DNA from: Psilocybe azurescens
Lineage: Eukaryota; Basidiomycota; Agaricomycetes; Agaricales; Agrocybaceae
Reading direction: 5' to 3'
NCBI GenBank assembly: GCA_023853785.1
Contig: JAJIRX010000668.1
Location: 682,001-746,000, forward strand
DNA: 64,000 bases
A model generated the notes under the pieces. That model did not search any database, was not told the DNA's origin, and was given only the letters and a program-made list of their open reading frames with translations. How positions within the stretch are numbered: position 1 is the first letter of the stretch; every line of letters starts with the position of its first letter. A program made the position numbers and the translations under genes. Shown here one piece after another: positions 11,161 to 21,998 of this stretch.

Positions 11161-11186
11161 GGAATTGGGTTTTGGTGAATCATGGA

Positions 11187-11735
11187 TTATGGTGGGGGTA
11201 TTGCACACAGTTGTGCCACGTTGTGGGGAGATGTTTGATGTGAAAGAACATAGGATGATTTTAATGATAGGAGAAAAATACTTACCTTGAGACAGTATAC
11301 TGTGATTTCTAGTCCTACGTGTAAGAGGGCTAAGTGTGCCTCGAATGGTGGATGATGTTCATCTACTTGATGGGCCGTTACTGTGGAGAACTGAACTGTT
11401 ATTGGGGATTTCGTAGCCATGAAAAGATGAGAAATCAGATCTGGCTGACTGTTCATCGCCATTTGAGTTGTCATCAAGATTCTGATTGCCTTCTTTGTTT
11501 TCTTCGTCGTCCCCTGAATGATCTGGCTGTTGAGCGGGGCTCGACCCCGATGACGAGTGTAAAGTCTCTGGTAGTCGAGGTTCTGTGCCAATTCTTCTCT
11601 ATGGTTGTTGAGATATCTTTTTAGCCATCGTCGAAGTGCTTTGACAAAACCTTCATTTGGTTGGCCGAAGTGGTCACAAAGATTTTTGAGTTCCTGTTTG
11701 TTCATAGATGTAATTGTTTTAGTGTATGGGGGCAT
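11187..11735 (-). CDS. Transposon-associated protein with SAP-like N-terminus
   Basis: A 182-residue ORF with an ATG start. Residues about 8-45 (MNKQELKNLCDHFGQP, then FVKALRRWLKRYL) resemble a short helix-extended-helix nucleic-acid-binding unit of SAP type. The rest is Ser/Thr/His-rich and low in recognisable features; the last third probably reads into an intron. It is in the same orientation as the ORF at 9903-10418 and probably belongs to the same element. The role is unknown; DNA binding is inference. Confidence 0.45.
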   Translation of the reverse strand: MPPYTKTITSMNKQELKNLCDHFGQPNEGFVKALRRWLKRYLNNHREELAQNLDYQRLYTRHRGRAPLNSQIIQGTTKKTKKAIRILMTTQMAMNSQPDLISHLFMATKSPITVQFSTVTAHQVDEHHPPFEAHLALLHVGLEITVYCLKVSIFLLSLKSSYVLSHQTSPHNVAQLCAIPPP

Positions 11736-12271
11736 GTTGAGGGTATAGTGTTATTTAAGTGATGCTAGGATATAAATTGGGTAAAGAGTGAACTTATGGG
11801 AAAGGTTGTGCAGTCGTCGTTGTGCGACTTCAAACGTAGTGTAAGGGAAAACGATGGGAATCAGGATACACGTGATGGCGTCTCCTTCTCACGAGAAGTT
11901 GTACCCGCTCGCGGGTACTTCCAGCAATTACATTAGCCATTCCATAGTTATCAGTTGTGATTCAAATTCACGGCCAAAGTCCTATTTGTCTTTCTAGACA
12001 CAACTGGACTCCAGCGCTACTGCCAGTATTTCTTTGAATGCTGGATGATTTGAATACCGTAAATCAAAGTCGTTATCTATTTCAAAGCATTTACCAACTT
12101 GCGTGCACTTGAGCAAGCTAGCGCGCAACTTGCGCACACCTAGCGCATAACTAACGCGAAAATGTGCACACAAGGCCCGCATGTTGGCACCTGAATTTCC
12201 GGTTGCCCGTTTCTGCCCCGCTTATTTCTTTCAAATTCTTATGATCTCTCAATTTAACGGACTTGGATGCG

Positions 12272-12577
12272 ATGATCTCAAATTTCGTAAGTTATTTCTT
12301 TCTCCGGACGATTTTCCTGGCTTGGATTGTAGGCTCTGCATATCTGCTACGCAATGCGTGTTACAGTCAAAGTTGGGATACTTTGTATCCGTCATCGCCA
12401 GCAACCCTAAGGGGTGTTATTGGTTACGCATACAGCATTTCCATTAAATTCATTCTTTTAGAGCTCATTGCTATTCTTCTCTGTGTCGGGGTTTTAGCAT
12501 CTTGGTGTATCAGCTGGTGTATCAGGGAGTTCGGGACCCCATTCAAAAGTTTAGACATCAGAAATGTTGAAAAATGA
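12272..12577 (+). CDS. Small putative membrane protein, unrecognised
   Basis: An ATG-started 101-residue frame with three likely membrane segments: about residues 6-24 (FVSYFFLRTIFLAWIVGSAY), about 44-66 (around FILLELIAILLC), and on into VGVLASWCISWC. The C-terminus is polar (FKSLDIRNVEK). I do not recognise a family. It lies just beyond the mobile element that ends near 12180 and could be a fragment of a larger membrane protein. Confidence 0.3.
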   Translation: MISNFVSYFFLRTIFLAWIVGSAYLLRNACYSQSWDTLYPSSPATLRGVIGYAYSISIKFILLELIAILLCVGVLASWCISWCIREFGTPFKSLDIRNVEK

Positions 12578-12801
12578 AGGCCGGAGAGGTTGTTGAGGCT
12601 ATTGTGCGGCAACTCACCTTGCTTTTGTCACACACACACACTGACACGATCAAAGCGGCTGATAGCTATAATGTATTATGATATCCTGATAGTCAGTACT
12701 CTAAGGCAATGAGAATGGCTCTACTCTATCAAAGTTCTAATATGTCATTAATTAAAGTGGAATAACTGCACTTGTCTCTGCACTCTGTGTAAGGTGAGAT
12801 G

Positions 12802-15473
12802 CTACTTTCCTCCTCGCATCTCTCTCGTAGAGAAACTAGAGACGGCATCAAGCCAGTCACTCTCCGTCAACTGAGGCCAAAGCTTGTCTATGAAATAAAA
12901 CTCGGCCGCCTGTGTGTCCCATAGGAAGAATCCGCTGGTCCTATCGAGACTCATTAGAACTGGAAGGTATGTGCAGAGATAGATTTCATAACAAACCTTC
13001 GCTCCGACGTCCTGACAATCAGATCCACAGGAGGTATGCCGACCTTGGCACAGTATGTACCTTGGCTAATATTATCCTCGTTTATGTCCTTTCCTTCTGC
13101 CAGTAGATTCTTGACCGATTTTACAATCTCGTCGCGTCCACCATATCCTACAGCAACCTGGAGATAAAGTCGAGAGTACATAGATGTCGATTTTTCCAAA
13201 AGTTCGATAGATTCCATTAGTTCGCGGGGGTAGCCTGATACATTCCCTATGACGCGGATACGAATTTGGAAAAGATGGACGATGGAAGTATACGCTAGAC
13301 TCTTGAACTCCGCGGACATGAGACGAAACAAGCCGTCCACTTCTTCTTGCGAACGTTTGAGATTTTCCGATGAGAATGCCCATACTGTGACATATTTTGG
13401 ACCAGGACTTTGCTTGGTGTACATTGCACTATTTGGCATGAATCGCAGCCACCACTCGAGAATGTTTCCTGCGGTCTGTGCCCCATGTTGATGTCCGTAT
13501 AGCACAGGTTTTCCGAGATTTCGAGCGTAGCGTCGGTTCCCATCCATTACGAAGCCAACTGGGATAATAAGTGAGAACTGAGACTGTATTGCACATGAAT
13601 AGACGTACTGTGCTGTGGAATTTTGATTTCTTCTCCTCTGAATATCGTACTTTCCTTGATTTGTGCTCTCCAACATGATATGGTCTCTTGAATTGCTCGA
13701 TGTAAGCTGTCCACGGTGACCCACGCTAACCTTCCGGGAAGCATTATCCACGGTGTTATACGTCCTATTAATGGCCATTGTGATACACTGGCAGCTTGTA
13801 TAGACCTCAACTGAGTTTCAAGTATACGAACAAGAATGACTTGAAGGAAAGGTCTGCCATCTTTCCCGGCGTCAAGCCATTGAAGATATGGAGCCAACCG
13901 ATCAATATTCTCTGAGTCAGCCTTGTCGGAGTATATTGGCATATCGCTCATGATGTCCATGGAGTGTATAGCTTGTAAAGAGGACTGCCGATTTTCAGCA
14001 TCAACAGCATGGTGGAGGTAAAGGAATGCTCACCATAAAGACTGGCCTCGTCTGCGGTTCCAAAACGAGAAGAAGACCGATTACTCCCCGCAATGGTAGC
14101 CACATAAGCGCCGGGTAGACAAACCATAAAGTGGCGATAGCAATTCTTTGTATTGCGCGCTGCCACCATTTACTCAGAATTTTGAGTTGATATTGGTCGC
14201 GGACTCGCTCGGGAAGCAGGTCATATCCGATCATAAGCCCCAGCGCAAACAAAGTCCGCGTTATCCAACCCATGTTTGCGGTTAGCGCAGATTCCTCCAC
14301 TTCCTCGACAATCTTACGGGTGATGGAGTATCCCGAGTCCATCGAATCTAGCTGACGATTGAACATCATCACAAATGAGTCGTAGTCCCTGGCCAGGAGT
14401 TCTTCTGGAATACCGAGACGTAATGCCGCACAGGTGTTCTCAAGCACGATTGTATCTTTGGCTCGCTTAGAAAGCCTAAGGCGCAACAATTATTTCGGTA
14501 AGCCGATACGCAGTCGATTAATGTACTCACGGTCTTCCGTAGCGCGTCTGGAAGGCAATGGTAGCATAGGTGAGTGTATACATCACCCAAGCTTTCAGGT
14601 CGTCTATATAGCCGTATGTCTTGACATCGGCTGGAACCCCTAGCTCTTTGTGCATATCGTCGGTGATGTGCCCGTGAATGTGACGGTGAATCCATCGGAG
14701 CCAGCTCGCGGTCTGTTCTTTTTCCTCAGATGTTCCATTGAATACCATCTCGACAAAAAGATATGTTCGTAGTAGGCGAATCAGTGGTCGGCTGTAAAAC
14801 TCCGTGTGGGATTGAACCTGATGATGGAAAATTAGCGACCACATAGTCTAAGGCTAGCCAGCAATTCATAGTACATACTGCAATGCTAATGCTAGTGTGA
14901 TGGGTCTGAAATAATTTCAGTATTCTTCGAATTTGGTATATATACGTGAGCGTTTACCTCTAGTAGTAATGCGGTAGTGGAGGCAAAAAGACTCAATGTG
15001 GCTCCGGCCTGGATACGAAGGTCGTCGATTATGTTGTCCTCCATAAAGTGTGGATAGCGAAGGCGAATAATTGAAGGGAATATATAGGAACCGACCAGAA
15101 TGGCCAAGCATATGCGGAAAGCGAAGCAATCGAGGCACAATGGACTGGCCAAAATAAGGATCCCTACTAGGCGGAAGCTACTTCGAATATCAAATGGCAT
15201 TTTGATAATTCGGAAGTGATCCACGTCTGCAGGGAGAGCCTGGCACCTGTCTAGGGTCTGAGAACGAGATTTGGAGAGGGCATGTAGAGCTCCCTCTTCA
15301 GCGTGGAAGAGTGCAGATGTCTTTGGAGAGATGGTCTGAGGTTTAACAAGGGAGTTGTTACTCATGTTGGGATCGTCTATGGCCATTTCAGTAGCTTGGT
15401 TTGGGACATCGAATAATTTTGTCAATGCCTTTATAAGTTGTAGAGATAGAGATAGAGATCGGTCGCCTCCCAT
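12802..15473 (-). CDS. DUF2236 (mpaB-like oxygenase) fused to cis-prenyltransferase
   Basis: Seven exons join in phase: 15473-14958, 14905-14879, 14817-14531, 14475-14034, 13984-13609, 13558-12997 and 12940-12802. All six introns are GT-AG and 49-61 bases, giving 782 residues. Residues about 95-145 are hydrophobic. About 145-420 read as DUF2236, the family of mpaB-type ER-bound oxygenases and bacterial latex-clearing protein: ALLLE-THHTSISIA across a 27-base exon, then SRPLIRLLRTYL, WLRWIHRHIHGH and the YGRPLSK region, with another membrane stretch near 385-412. Residues about 545-782 are a cis-prenyltransferase, which adds isoprene units in cis to a polyprenyl diphosphate: IPQHIGFVMDGNRRYA with catalytic Asp near 555, YGHQHGA, WAFSSENLKRS, VAVGYGGRDEI, PPVDLIVRTSERR, SGFFLWDTQAAEFYF, ending MRGGK. 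Without splicing of intron 13985-14033 the first protein would stop shortly after residue 424, so the fusion rests on that intron. Two adjacent genes are the alternative. Confidence 0.8.
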
Positions 15474-15958
15474 CCGGGGGCAAAAAACCCCTGAATGATG
15501 GCAGTTACATGTAATTTCAGTTAACGAGAATGTCGGTCTAGTAGCTTCATGCTCTGTTCACCAAGGCGCCATCCAAGTCAGAATGTCACATAGCGTATGA
15601 GAGAGATGGATCACTGAATGGCGTTCCATTCGGAAGTTATTTATGGGGTCGTTTTGTTGTCGTCAGAAATTAGCAACCGATCAACCTTAGGCCATAGCGG
15701 CATATATACGCTATTAGAAAGGAATCTCAAGTTCCCTTGCTTCCGCATGTGCAATTATCTTGAAAAAATCTATAAGCCAAGCACAACAGTGAGAGACAAT
15801 ACACAAGCGCTATAGATGCATGAAATTTAAACGGATGAGTAAATCATTCCTGTCAGTTCCTCTCATGCTTGCGAAATCTCCGAGACTCCGATGAGTGGAC
15901 TCCGTTAACCACTGTTGATTGCATGAATCCGTGATCATTACCAGATGATAGTAATATA
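15474..15958. other. Intergenic, presumed promoter side of the DUF2236 gene
   Basis: No credible ORF. This is the upstream region of the minus-strand fusion gene. I see no clear motif beyond AT-rich stretches. Confidence 0.4.
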
Positions 15959-16565
15959 CAGTCGCGGACAATCAAACTCACTAATTTGGTGATCTTGGCA
16001 GCCAAGCAATTTTTCGGGAATCTGATTTCAGATTCTCGTTCAACTCATCGAAATACGTCAAAAACACACACAAATGTTTCCCACGAGCCTTTTAGATCGG
16101 CCAAATTTTTGACCAAAATCAATGACATTGTATGTACGTAAGTTGGGTTGATAATGGCATACGGGTACTCGATGTTAGCCTCTAATCCTTCATCGTTATC
16201 TGGCTGTCTTTGATTAATTCCCAAGGCCGGTAATGTTTCTCCTTACCATCTTCTTTGCCATACGATAAAGTAATCAGTGATTTGTGGCTTAAGAAGTAGG
16301 ATTTTGGGAATTTTTAGGGGAGCAACGGCTCCATAACATTCTACCAACATCCCGCCCTTCAAAAATGAAGGCGATTCCACTATTTTTCAAGATTTTACCG
16401 ATTTTTTCAAAAAGGTTCGGCCAATATTTTAGGGTATGTATTCTTTAAATGGTAATTTAAAGGCAAACGGCCCGATAGAATGAGCTGAAAGTTGGTCGGG
16501 AAGCTCGATTCCACCGATTCCGATGGTTTGCGGGGCCACCAATAAAATTTGATTGTCCGCGACTG
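15959..16565. mobile_element. MITE-like TIR element, about 607 bases
   Basis: Perfect 18-base terminal inverted repeats CAGTCGCGGACAATCAAA at 15959-15976 and, inverted, 16548-16565. Left flank TA, right flank TC, so a TA target duplication (Tc1/mariner type) is likely but mutated on the right. No transposase inside; the interior has T-rich stretches near 16390-16420. Confidence 0.75.
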
Positions 16566-18935
16566 TCTCACATGGGCACTTCTAATCAACTGCGTCAGAA
16601 CAGCAATCTGCTGATCCGTGTCCCCAAGCGCAAAACGGAAATGTGCGTCCCGTCGTGTGGCGAATAGAATAAGAATACAGTGCCCATGAGGCGGTACATT
16701 TTTAACACTGTTTTGATTGACATCAGGACCATGATTCTGTCAACTGAGGTAGAGAGGCTTACTATATTTTCCATCCATATCGCCCAGCCTTGCTCACGAA
16801 ATATGGATGCATTGAGGGCATCTGGTCCACTGGGAGAGTTCGCCACGAACTGTGCGGACTCTTCGACCATAGCGTGACTACTACCTTAGTCACTCTCCGA
16901 ACTCACCCCCGACCGCCACTTCCTAGTCCCGACACGCCGTTCGCGCGCCACTGTACTTAATAGTGATAGCATCAAGACATTTTTTAATGCAGAAATAAGA
17001 GCGGACTGGCACTACTTATGTGTATATAGATGTTGGCTGTGACAAGTACTGTTGTGCCCTGTAGGCTGTTCACTCCCTTCCCTTATTATTCCTCATTCCT
17101 TCCAGTGGAACATCTGGAATGCGGCCTGGACTAGGGCTTACCACTCTAGTATCCATTCTTTCTGTTGAATCAGAAATTGCAAAGTGCATTGACTTTGAGG
17201 GAATGCATCAAATTGATAGAGCAGCGACCTTATACCAATCCTCAAACCCACCACATGTCTCTCTTTGCCTCTGTATGAAGAGTTTGCAAGGCCGCCCAAG
17301 TATCTTCACCAGTCTAGGGATCCGTGAACCTCCGCCCCCAATGCAACGTTCATTGGTCCACTAGTAGCTGTTCAGTACTTGGCGGTCTTTCTTGCTCACT
17401 CACCCTTGAACCCTCTCTCCCATTTATTGCTTCTTTTTGCTCATTTGGACTTACTCCATATACGGTAGCTACAGACATTTGTACCTTTTTTCTCGATTCA
17501 AATTCCACGCTCCACTTTTTGCAGGTCGTGCCGCTGACACATTCAAGGCGAGACTGTGTAACCCCATATCTACAGCGCCCTCATAAGCCTTGTCCATAGT
17601 CTTAAATGACGAGAAACGAGAAACACGATGGTGATTAGCATGACTAAATACAAAAATGGCTGTACCTGGCAAGCACCACCACACCTTGAATTGACCTTGA
17701 TTGGCCACTGGCTTGGCCCTTGGTTCCCAGGCTCGACGCCGTGCATGGTGGCGCCTGAGGAAAAATATATAGCCAGGAATCACATCCCTCTCACAGAACC
17801 CAGAGTCCGCCGCACAGTTCGGCGGACAGTTCGCAGCGGACTCTCCTCATGGATCAGATTCTCTGGATGCATTGTAATTTGTGGCCTATTGCCACTTAGT
17901 CTGACAAGCATATCACGCTTATTTTCGCCTTCCATCAACCAATTCATCTGCATTATATCTGGTCTATTAATCTCGAGCGATCAGCTACTGAGACCATTGA
18001 ACTGAATAATCAAGGTTAAGTCGGGACTAACGATCATGGCGGCAGAACGATACATAGCTGATGAAGCATTCCGAACCCCTGCAGGGATGCTTTCGTGCAG
18101 TGGTCACTGGTTTGGCATAGTCGGCAACTTAATCGAATTAGCCGATCTCCGACTCTAAACCCGACTCTAGCCGTATTGATGGCTTCCTGAAAAGGTATTA
18201 TGAGGTCATAAGTACTATAGATGAGATATTTCCCGCGGTTAGTGGCAGTCGGTGACAAGATATATATTTGTTACCATCTGACAGTGATAAGATCCATACA
18301 ACACCATGAGTCACATCACATTTTGTTTCTTCGACTTGGAAGTTGGAAGAGTCTGTCAGAACTAAAAACTTAGTCAGAACACTACCTTCTTGACTTATCT
18401 CTCTCGCTTCATGCAGCAGCTAGTTGGCAAGGTATTTTCTTCTGCGAAATTTCTTTTACAAATTACATCACTCCGACTATCTTATCTTCTACATTTACAT
18501 ACACGTGACTACGATCCCCGACCCATTCCTTCGACACCGACTTCTCTCAGACCTTATGCACCGTCCACACCTGTAACTCAGTCGGTCGTTCTATCAATAT
18601 ACCGTGGTCCTGTCATTCTCCGCGTGAGCTCTCAGTGAGCCTGGTAACGCCAGGCTCTCAGAATGACAGAATAGTCGCTTACACCGAATGGCGAGAGCTG
18701 TCCTCGAATCGAATGACAGTAAGATGCATCCGCCGCCGCCTTTTAACAACTATCCTTACGACATCGATTACTTCAGATAATATAGGATAGTTACAAACAA
18801 GCCTGCTAGGAAACATTGAACCCGACGAATCTGTGAGTCAACTGCTCCTTTCCTGCATAGACGTCATCATCTTGTTCATCCCTCTATCTTATTTTCTATA
18901 ACATATCTTTAGGCCTCTCAAAGATATACGTTATC
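16566..18935. other. Long intergenic stretch without a recognised gene
   Basis: Only short frames occur. A 91-codon minus-strand frame at 16595-16870 (containing REQGWAIWMENIVSLSTSVD) is the most protein-like, but it has no recognised domain and I do not call it. The last 100 bases form the upstream region of the RhoGAP gene, with a possible intron-like CTTTAG at 18907-18912. Confidence 0.4.
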
Positions 18936-21900
18936 ATGTCTTCCGAATCCCAGTCGTATACGCCATCGCCTCCTGTACCTTCTTCGAACGTCACCCCTGA
19001 GTCTTGCACCCGTAATCCACGGATCCATCGACAGAGCGGGATACCATCTATTTTACGACCGCTGAGAGGGACTCCCAGTCCTAGCCCTGATATTGGAGCA
19101 CGATATCTGCGCACGGATGGTCAGGAAACACCCAAGAGCATGATGAGTACTGGGACTGGAAAGACGAGTGCGCGAAAGCCGAAAGCAACAGGTTACCAGA
19201 TATTGTCTAAGACTCACCATGGTGACGATGTCTACGACAAACCTACTCCCGCTGCAGGAAATTCATTGCCGTACACATCCTCTTGCAGACGTCAAATCGC
19301 ATCCATGCCTCAGGATTTGCCTTCAAATCTGCAAGCGCAAATCGACATCGACAACGACCGCCTTGCCAGAGGACTCGCCAGCGCTAGTCCTCCAATCTTC
19401 GACTTTACTCGTTTTGAGGATACGTATCGAGGGCCCAGGATTGGAGATTTGGATGGGCTGGTCCCACATCGAAATCGGAGTACTGCAAAGGCGCGTGCGG
19501 GGATTATAAAAAATGGGATAAGGAGCAGTAGCACGGGCGAGAAACCTTCTCTAAAGACGGAGACGCCCACGCCAGCCATGGTAGGGGGCGCTCCGCGGCT
19601 TCCCTGTCAGTCCCAGGAATAGCTGCATTTCCTGCTTCAGCCAGGAAGCCTGATCCTCGCTTGATCATATCCTCGCTACGGGATGTTCTTGGGAAATCGC
19701 AGCGCGTTGAAGATTATCTTGATGCGTTCGAGCTTCTTGCGGCGCACCAGCTCGACCAGCTGGACTTCGATGAGAGAGGTGCATTGAGCGCTGCGTTTGT
19801 GGAAAGGGGAAAATTGGATGTGAAAGGACGGAAAGGCGCCCTTGGTGAGTTTCATGCATTTTGTTCGTTTTCGAACTCGACGGCTGATAAGTACGGCAGT
19901 TGTGCTCGGTGAACCCATTCGGAAGGCTTCGATGTATTCATCGACGAATGTGGTTCTTGGAGGACGCGAACACTGTTTGCCGATCATTGCTGTCAACTGC
20001 ATTGAAGAGCTATACCGTACAGGTATGTTCTCCATCGCTAGCACTCTAACTCTTAGGTGCCCGCTGATCAATGGTAATCCCTCGTCAGGCATATATCAGC
20101 CGCATCTCTTTCGATCTTTACCCAATCGCGCTCGCCTGCTTGAGCTCATTGGCATATTTGACTCCGAAGTGCCCCTACCAGGCAGCACCATACGTTCACG
20201 ACAATCGAGCGTCCACACGATGGTCGCGACCCCTAACGCCGGATTTGGGATCAATACATCCCTGCATCTTGAATCTACGCCAGATATATGCGCGTTGTTG
20301 ACCACCTACCTATCGTCTCTTCCTGAACCTATCCTCCCGCCCTTTATGTTCCGTGCGGTCTGGGATTGGTGTGAACTGGACGACGACGACGACGACGACG
20401 AGCACGAGGAGAGCAACAAGGCTACTCCAGGACCGACGGCAACGTCGGCTTTCGGGCGGAGGCACGGATTGCCGTCGACGGTCCCGCTCGCGCGCACGTA
20501 CACGAGTCCCGCCGAATCGACACACATTCTCGTCGCCCAGCTGCTCTTGCACCTCCTGCCCTCGCCCAACTTTTCTCTCATCATCTATTTGCTTGCGTTC
20601 TTCAGCCAGGTTGCTTTGGTGCGCGAGGAAAACGGCGTGGGCGTCGAGGATCTGTCGCGCATGTTCGGCGGCCGCATATTCGGAGGCGGGTCCATTCCCT
20701 CGTCCACATCTCAGCCGACGGTGGAGGGTCGGTCTGCAGAGGAAGACGTCTTTAATATTACGCAGACGCGGAGGGAGGGGGAAGCAATGATGTCGTGGTT
20801 CCTCCGCAGATGGGGGCTGATCTCGGAGGGCCTGTTCGATGTGGTGGATGACGCCGAGATGGGCTTGTTCAGGAGGACGCTGGCGAGGAAAGATAGTTTG
20901 GGGAATGACATCCTGTCGACTTGGCTTTCGCAAGATCAATATGTTGATGGCGGTGGCGGTGGAGAGGGACGAAAGGCAGAAGGAGACGACTACGATGATG
21001 TTGGCAGAGGAGCTTTAGACGCCGAAGAACACCAGCGTTGTGATGATGGGAAGCATCATATTTTCACCGGCCCTCAAAATCTCCACAACCGATCCCCCGG
21101 ATTCGGCTCGAAGCCCCTCAAGGTCACTCGACTCCCAAATCGAAGACTGCGACGACTTGGATTAAAGGAAAGTTGAGGCACAATGGTGCTAATGGTGCTG
21201 TACAGGAGCTTGGTATTGTAGATGATTACGGTTCGTGATTATCATGCATGCAGTTCGGTCGCGGCTCACAAAATGTAATTTTGCCTGTAGTCGTGCTGAG
21301 CTGCACAAGCACGCCCACGCCGACTCCGAAACCCAACCCTTTGGAAGACGATACATTCGATATCGCCCGACTTCCGTCAGTGCCTGATTTCGATCCTGGC
21401 TTTTCTGCTCCTCGTACGTGGATTTTTTTTTTTGCAGCGATATTTTGACCCTCGGTTAATCTTCTTTGATCTGATTTTTTCTTCTTTTTGGACGTCTGTA
21501 GACGACGAGCAATTAATGGACATCTCATTGCCTACATTCCTCAATCAGACCTATCCCACCTATCCTAGTCTGATTAACGTCGATCCCAAGAAGGGCTTGG
21601 GCCATGGTGCTCCTTACCCCATTCCCGCTCGTACTCTTCGCACCGTTGGTGTACAAGCTGGATCCACCGCCGCTCCTTTAGATCAACAACCACCTCAAGT
21701 TTCAGAGCGGAAGGCATCCGCAGATGGCCATGGTCGTGATCGCCCCGCCTTGGAGATTATTGTATCCGCTCTTGAAAAGCAGCTTAAGAGCCGTTCGGAT
21801 CTTCTTGAAGAGGTTCAGAGAGAGGTGGAGATTTGTAGAGGGGAGTTGGATCTGCGTGCTCGTCGGATCGAGGAGTTGGAGAGGGCGGCGCTTGGACGTG

Positions 21901-21998
21901 GAATTGGGGATGATTCAGCCATGATGAAAAGAAAATTCGGGGAAAGTGAAAGCAGCGGAGAAGACTCTTCGGAGCAGGCTAATGAGGAGAAAGCTTGA
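18936..21998 (+). CDS. RhoGAP-domain protein with C-terminal coiled coil
   Basis: A predicted Rho-family GTPase-activating protein, which stimulates GTP hydrolysis by Rho/Cdc42-type switches controlling polarity and actin. It starts at ATG 18936 and has a Ser/Pro-rich N-terminus (about 200 residues). A helical segment follows (RVEDYLDAFELLAAHQLDQL), then the RhoGAP domain: LPIIAVNCIEELYRT-GIYQPHLFRS, NRARLLELIGIFDSE, and YLSSLPEPILPPFMFRAV. An acidic run of eight Asp follows. The last exon (21502-21998) ends in a charged coiled coil rich in Glu/Arg, stop at 21996-21998. Introns I can place: 19845-19899, 20023-20088, 21231-21290 and 21414-21501. An intron near 19528-19610 or 19639 and one near 21040-21122 are tentative and needed to keep frame. 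A decayed duplicate lies at 1-2285. The usual arginine finger is not evident in the frame I read (LFRSLPN is the candidate). Confidence 0.8.

Larger units (their letters stand above)
8995..12180 (-). mobile_element. Unclassified mobile element with two ORFs and a minisatellite
   Basis: Related segments lie at both ends: about 9001-9120 (CTTGCGTGTAACTAAAG, ACTAGCACATAACTAG, ACTCAAGTGAACTAGCG) and about 12094-12180 (CTTGCGTGCACTTGAGCAAG, CTAGCGCATAACTA). Between them sit two minus-strand ORFs of a type I associate with basidiomycete transposable elements and a tandem array. The repeats match in both direct and inverted readings, so I cannot tell LTR from TIR, and no target duplication was found. 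Boundaries are provisional. Confidence 0.4.

Noticed and set aside
14001..14489. DUF2236 protein ending at PLPPPCC
   Set aside because: This end only arises by reading through a 49-base GT-AG intron. Splicing it keeps frame into the cis-prenyltransferase exon. Kept as the alternative in the gene entry.
20310..20939. 209-codon minus-strand frame over the RhoGAP exon
   Set aside because: A shadow of the RhoGAP coding strand, created by its high GC.
20930..21110. A frameshift in the RhoGAP gene relative to its duplicate
   Set aside because: The duplicate lacks 1 and about 92 bases here, a net 93 (31 codons), so both copies keep the same frame on each side. It is an indel, not proof of a broken gene.
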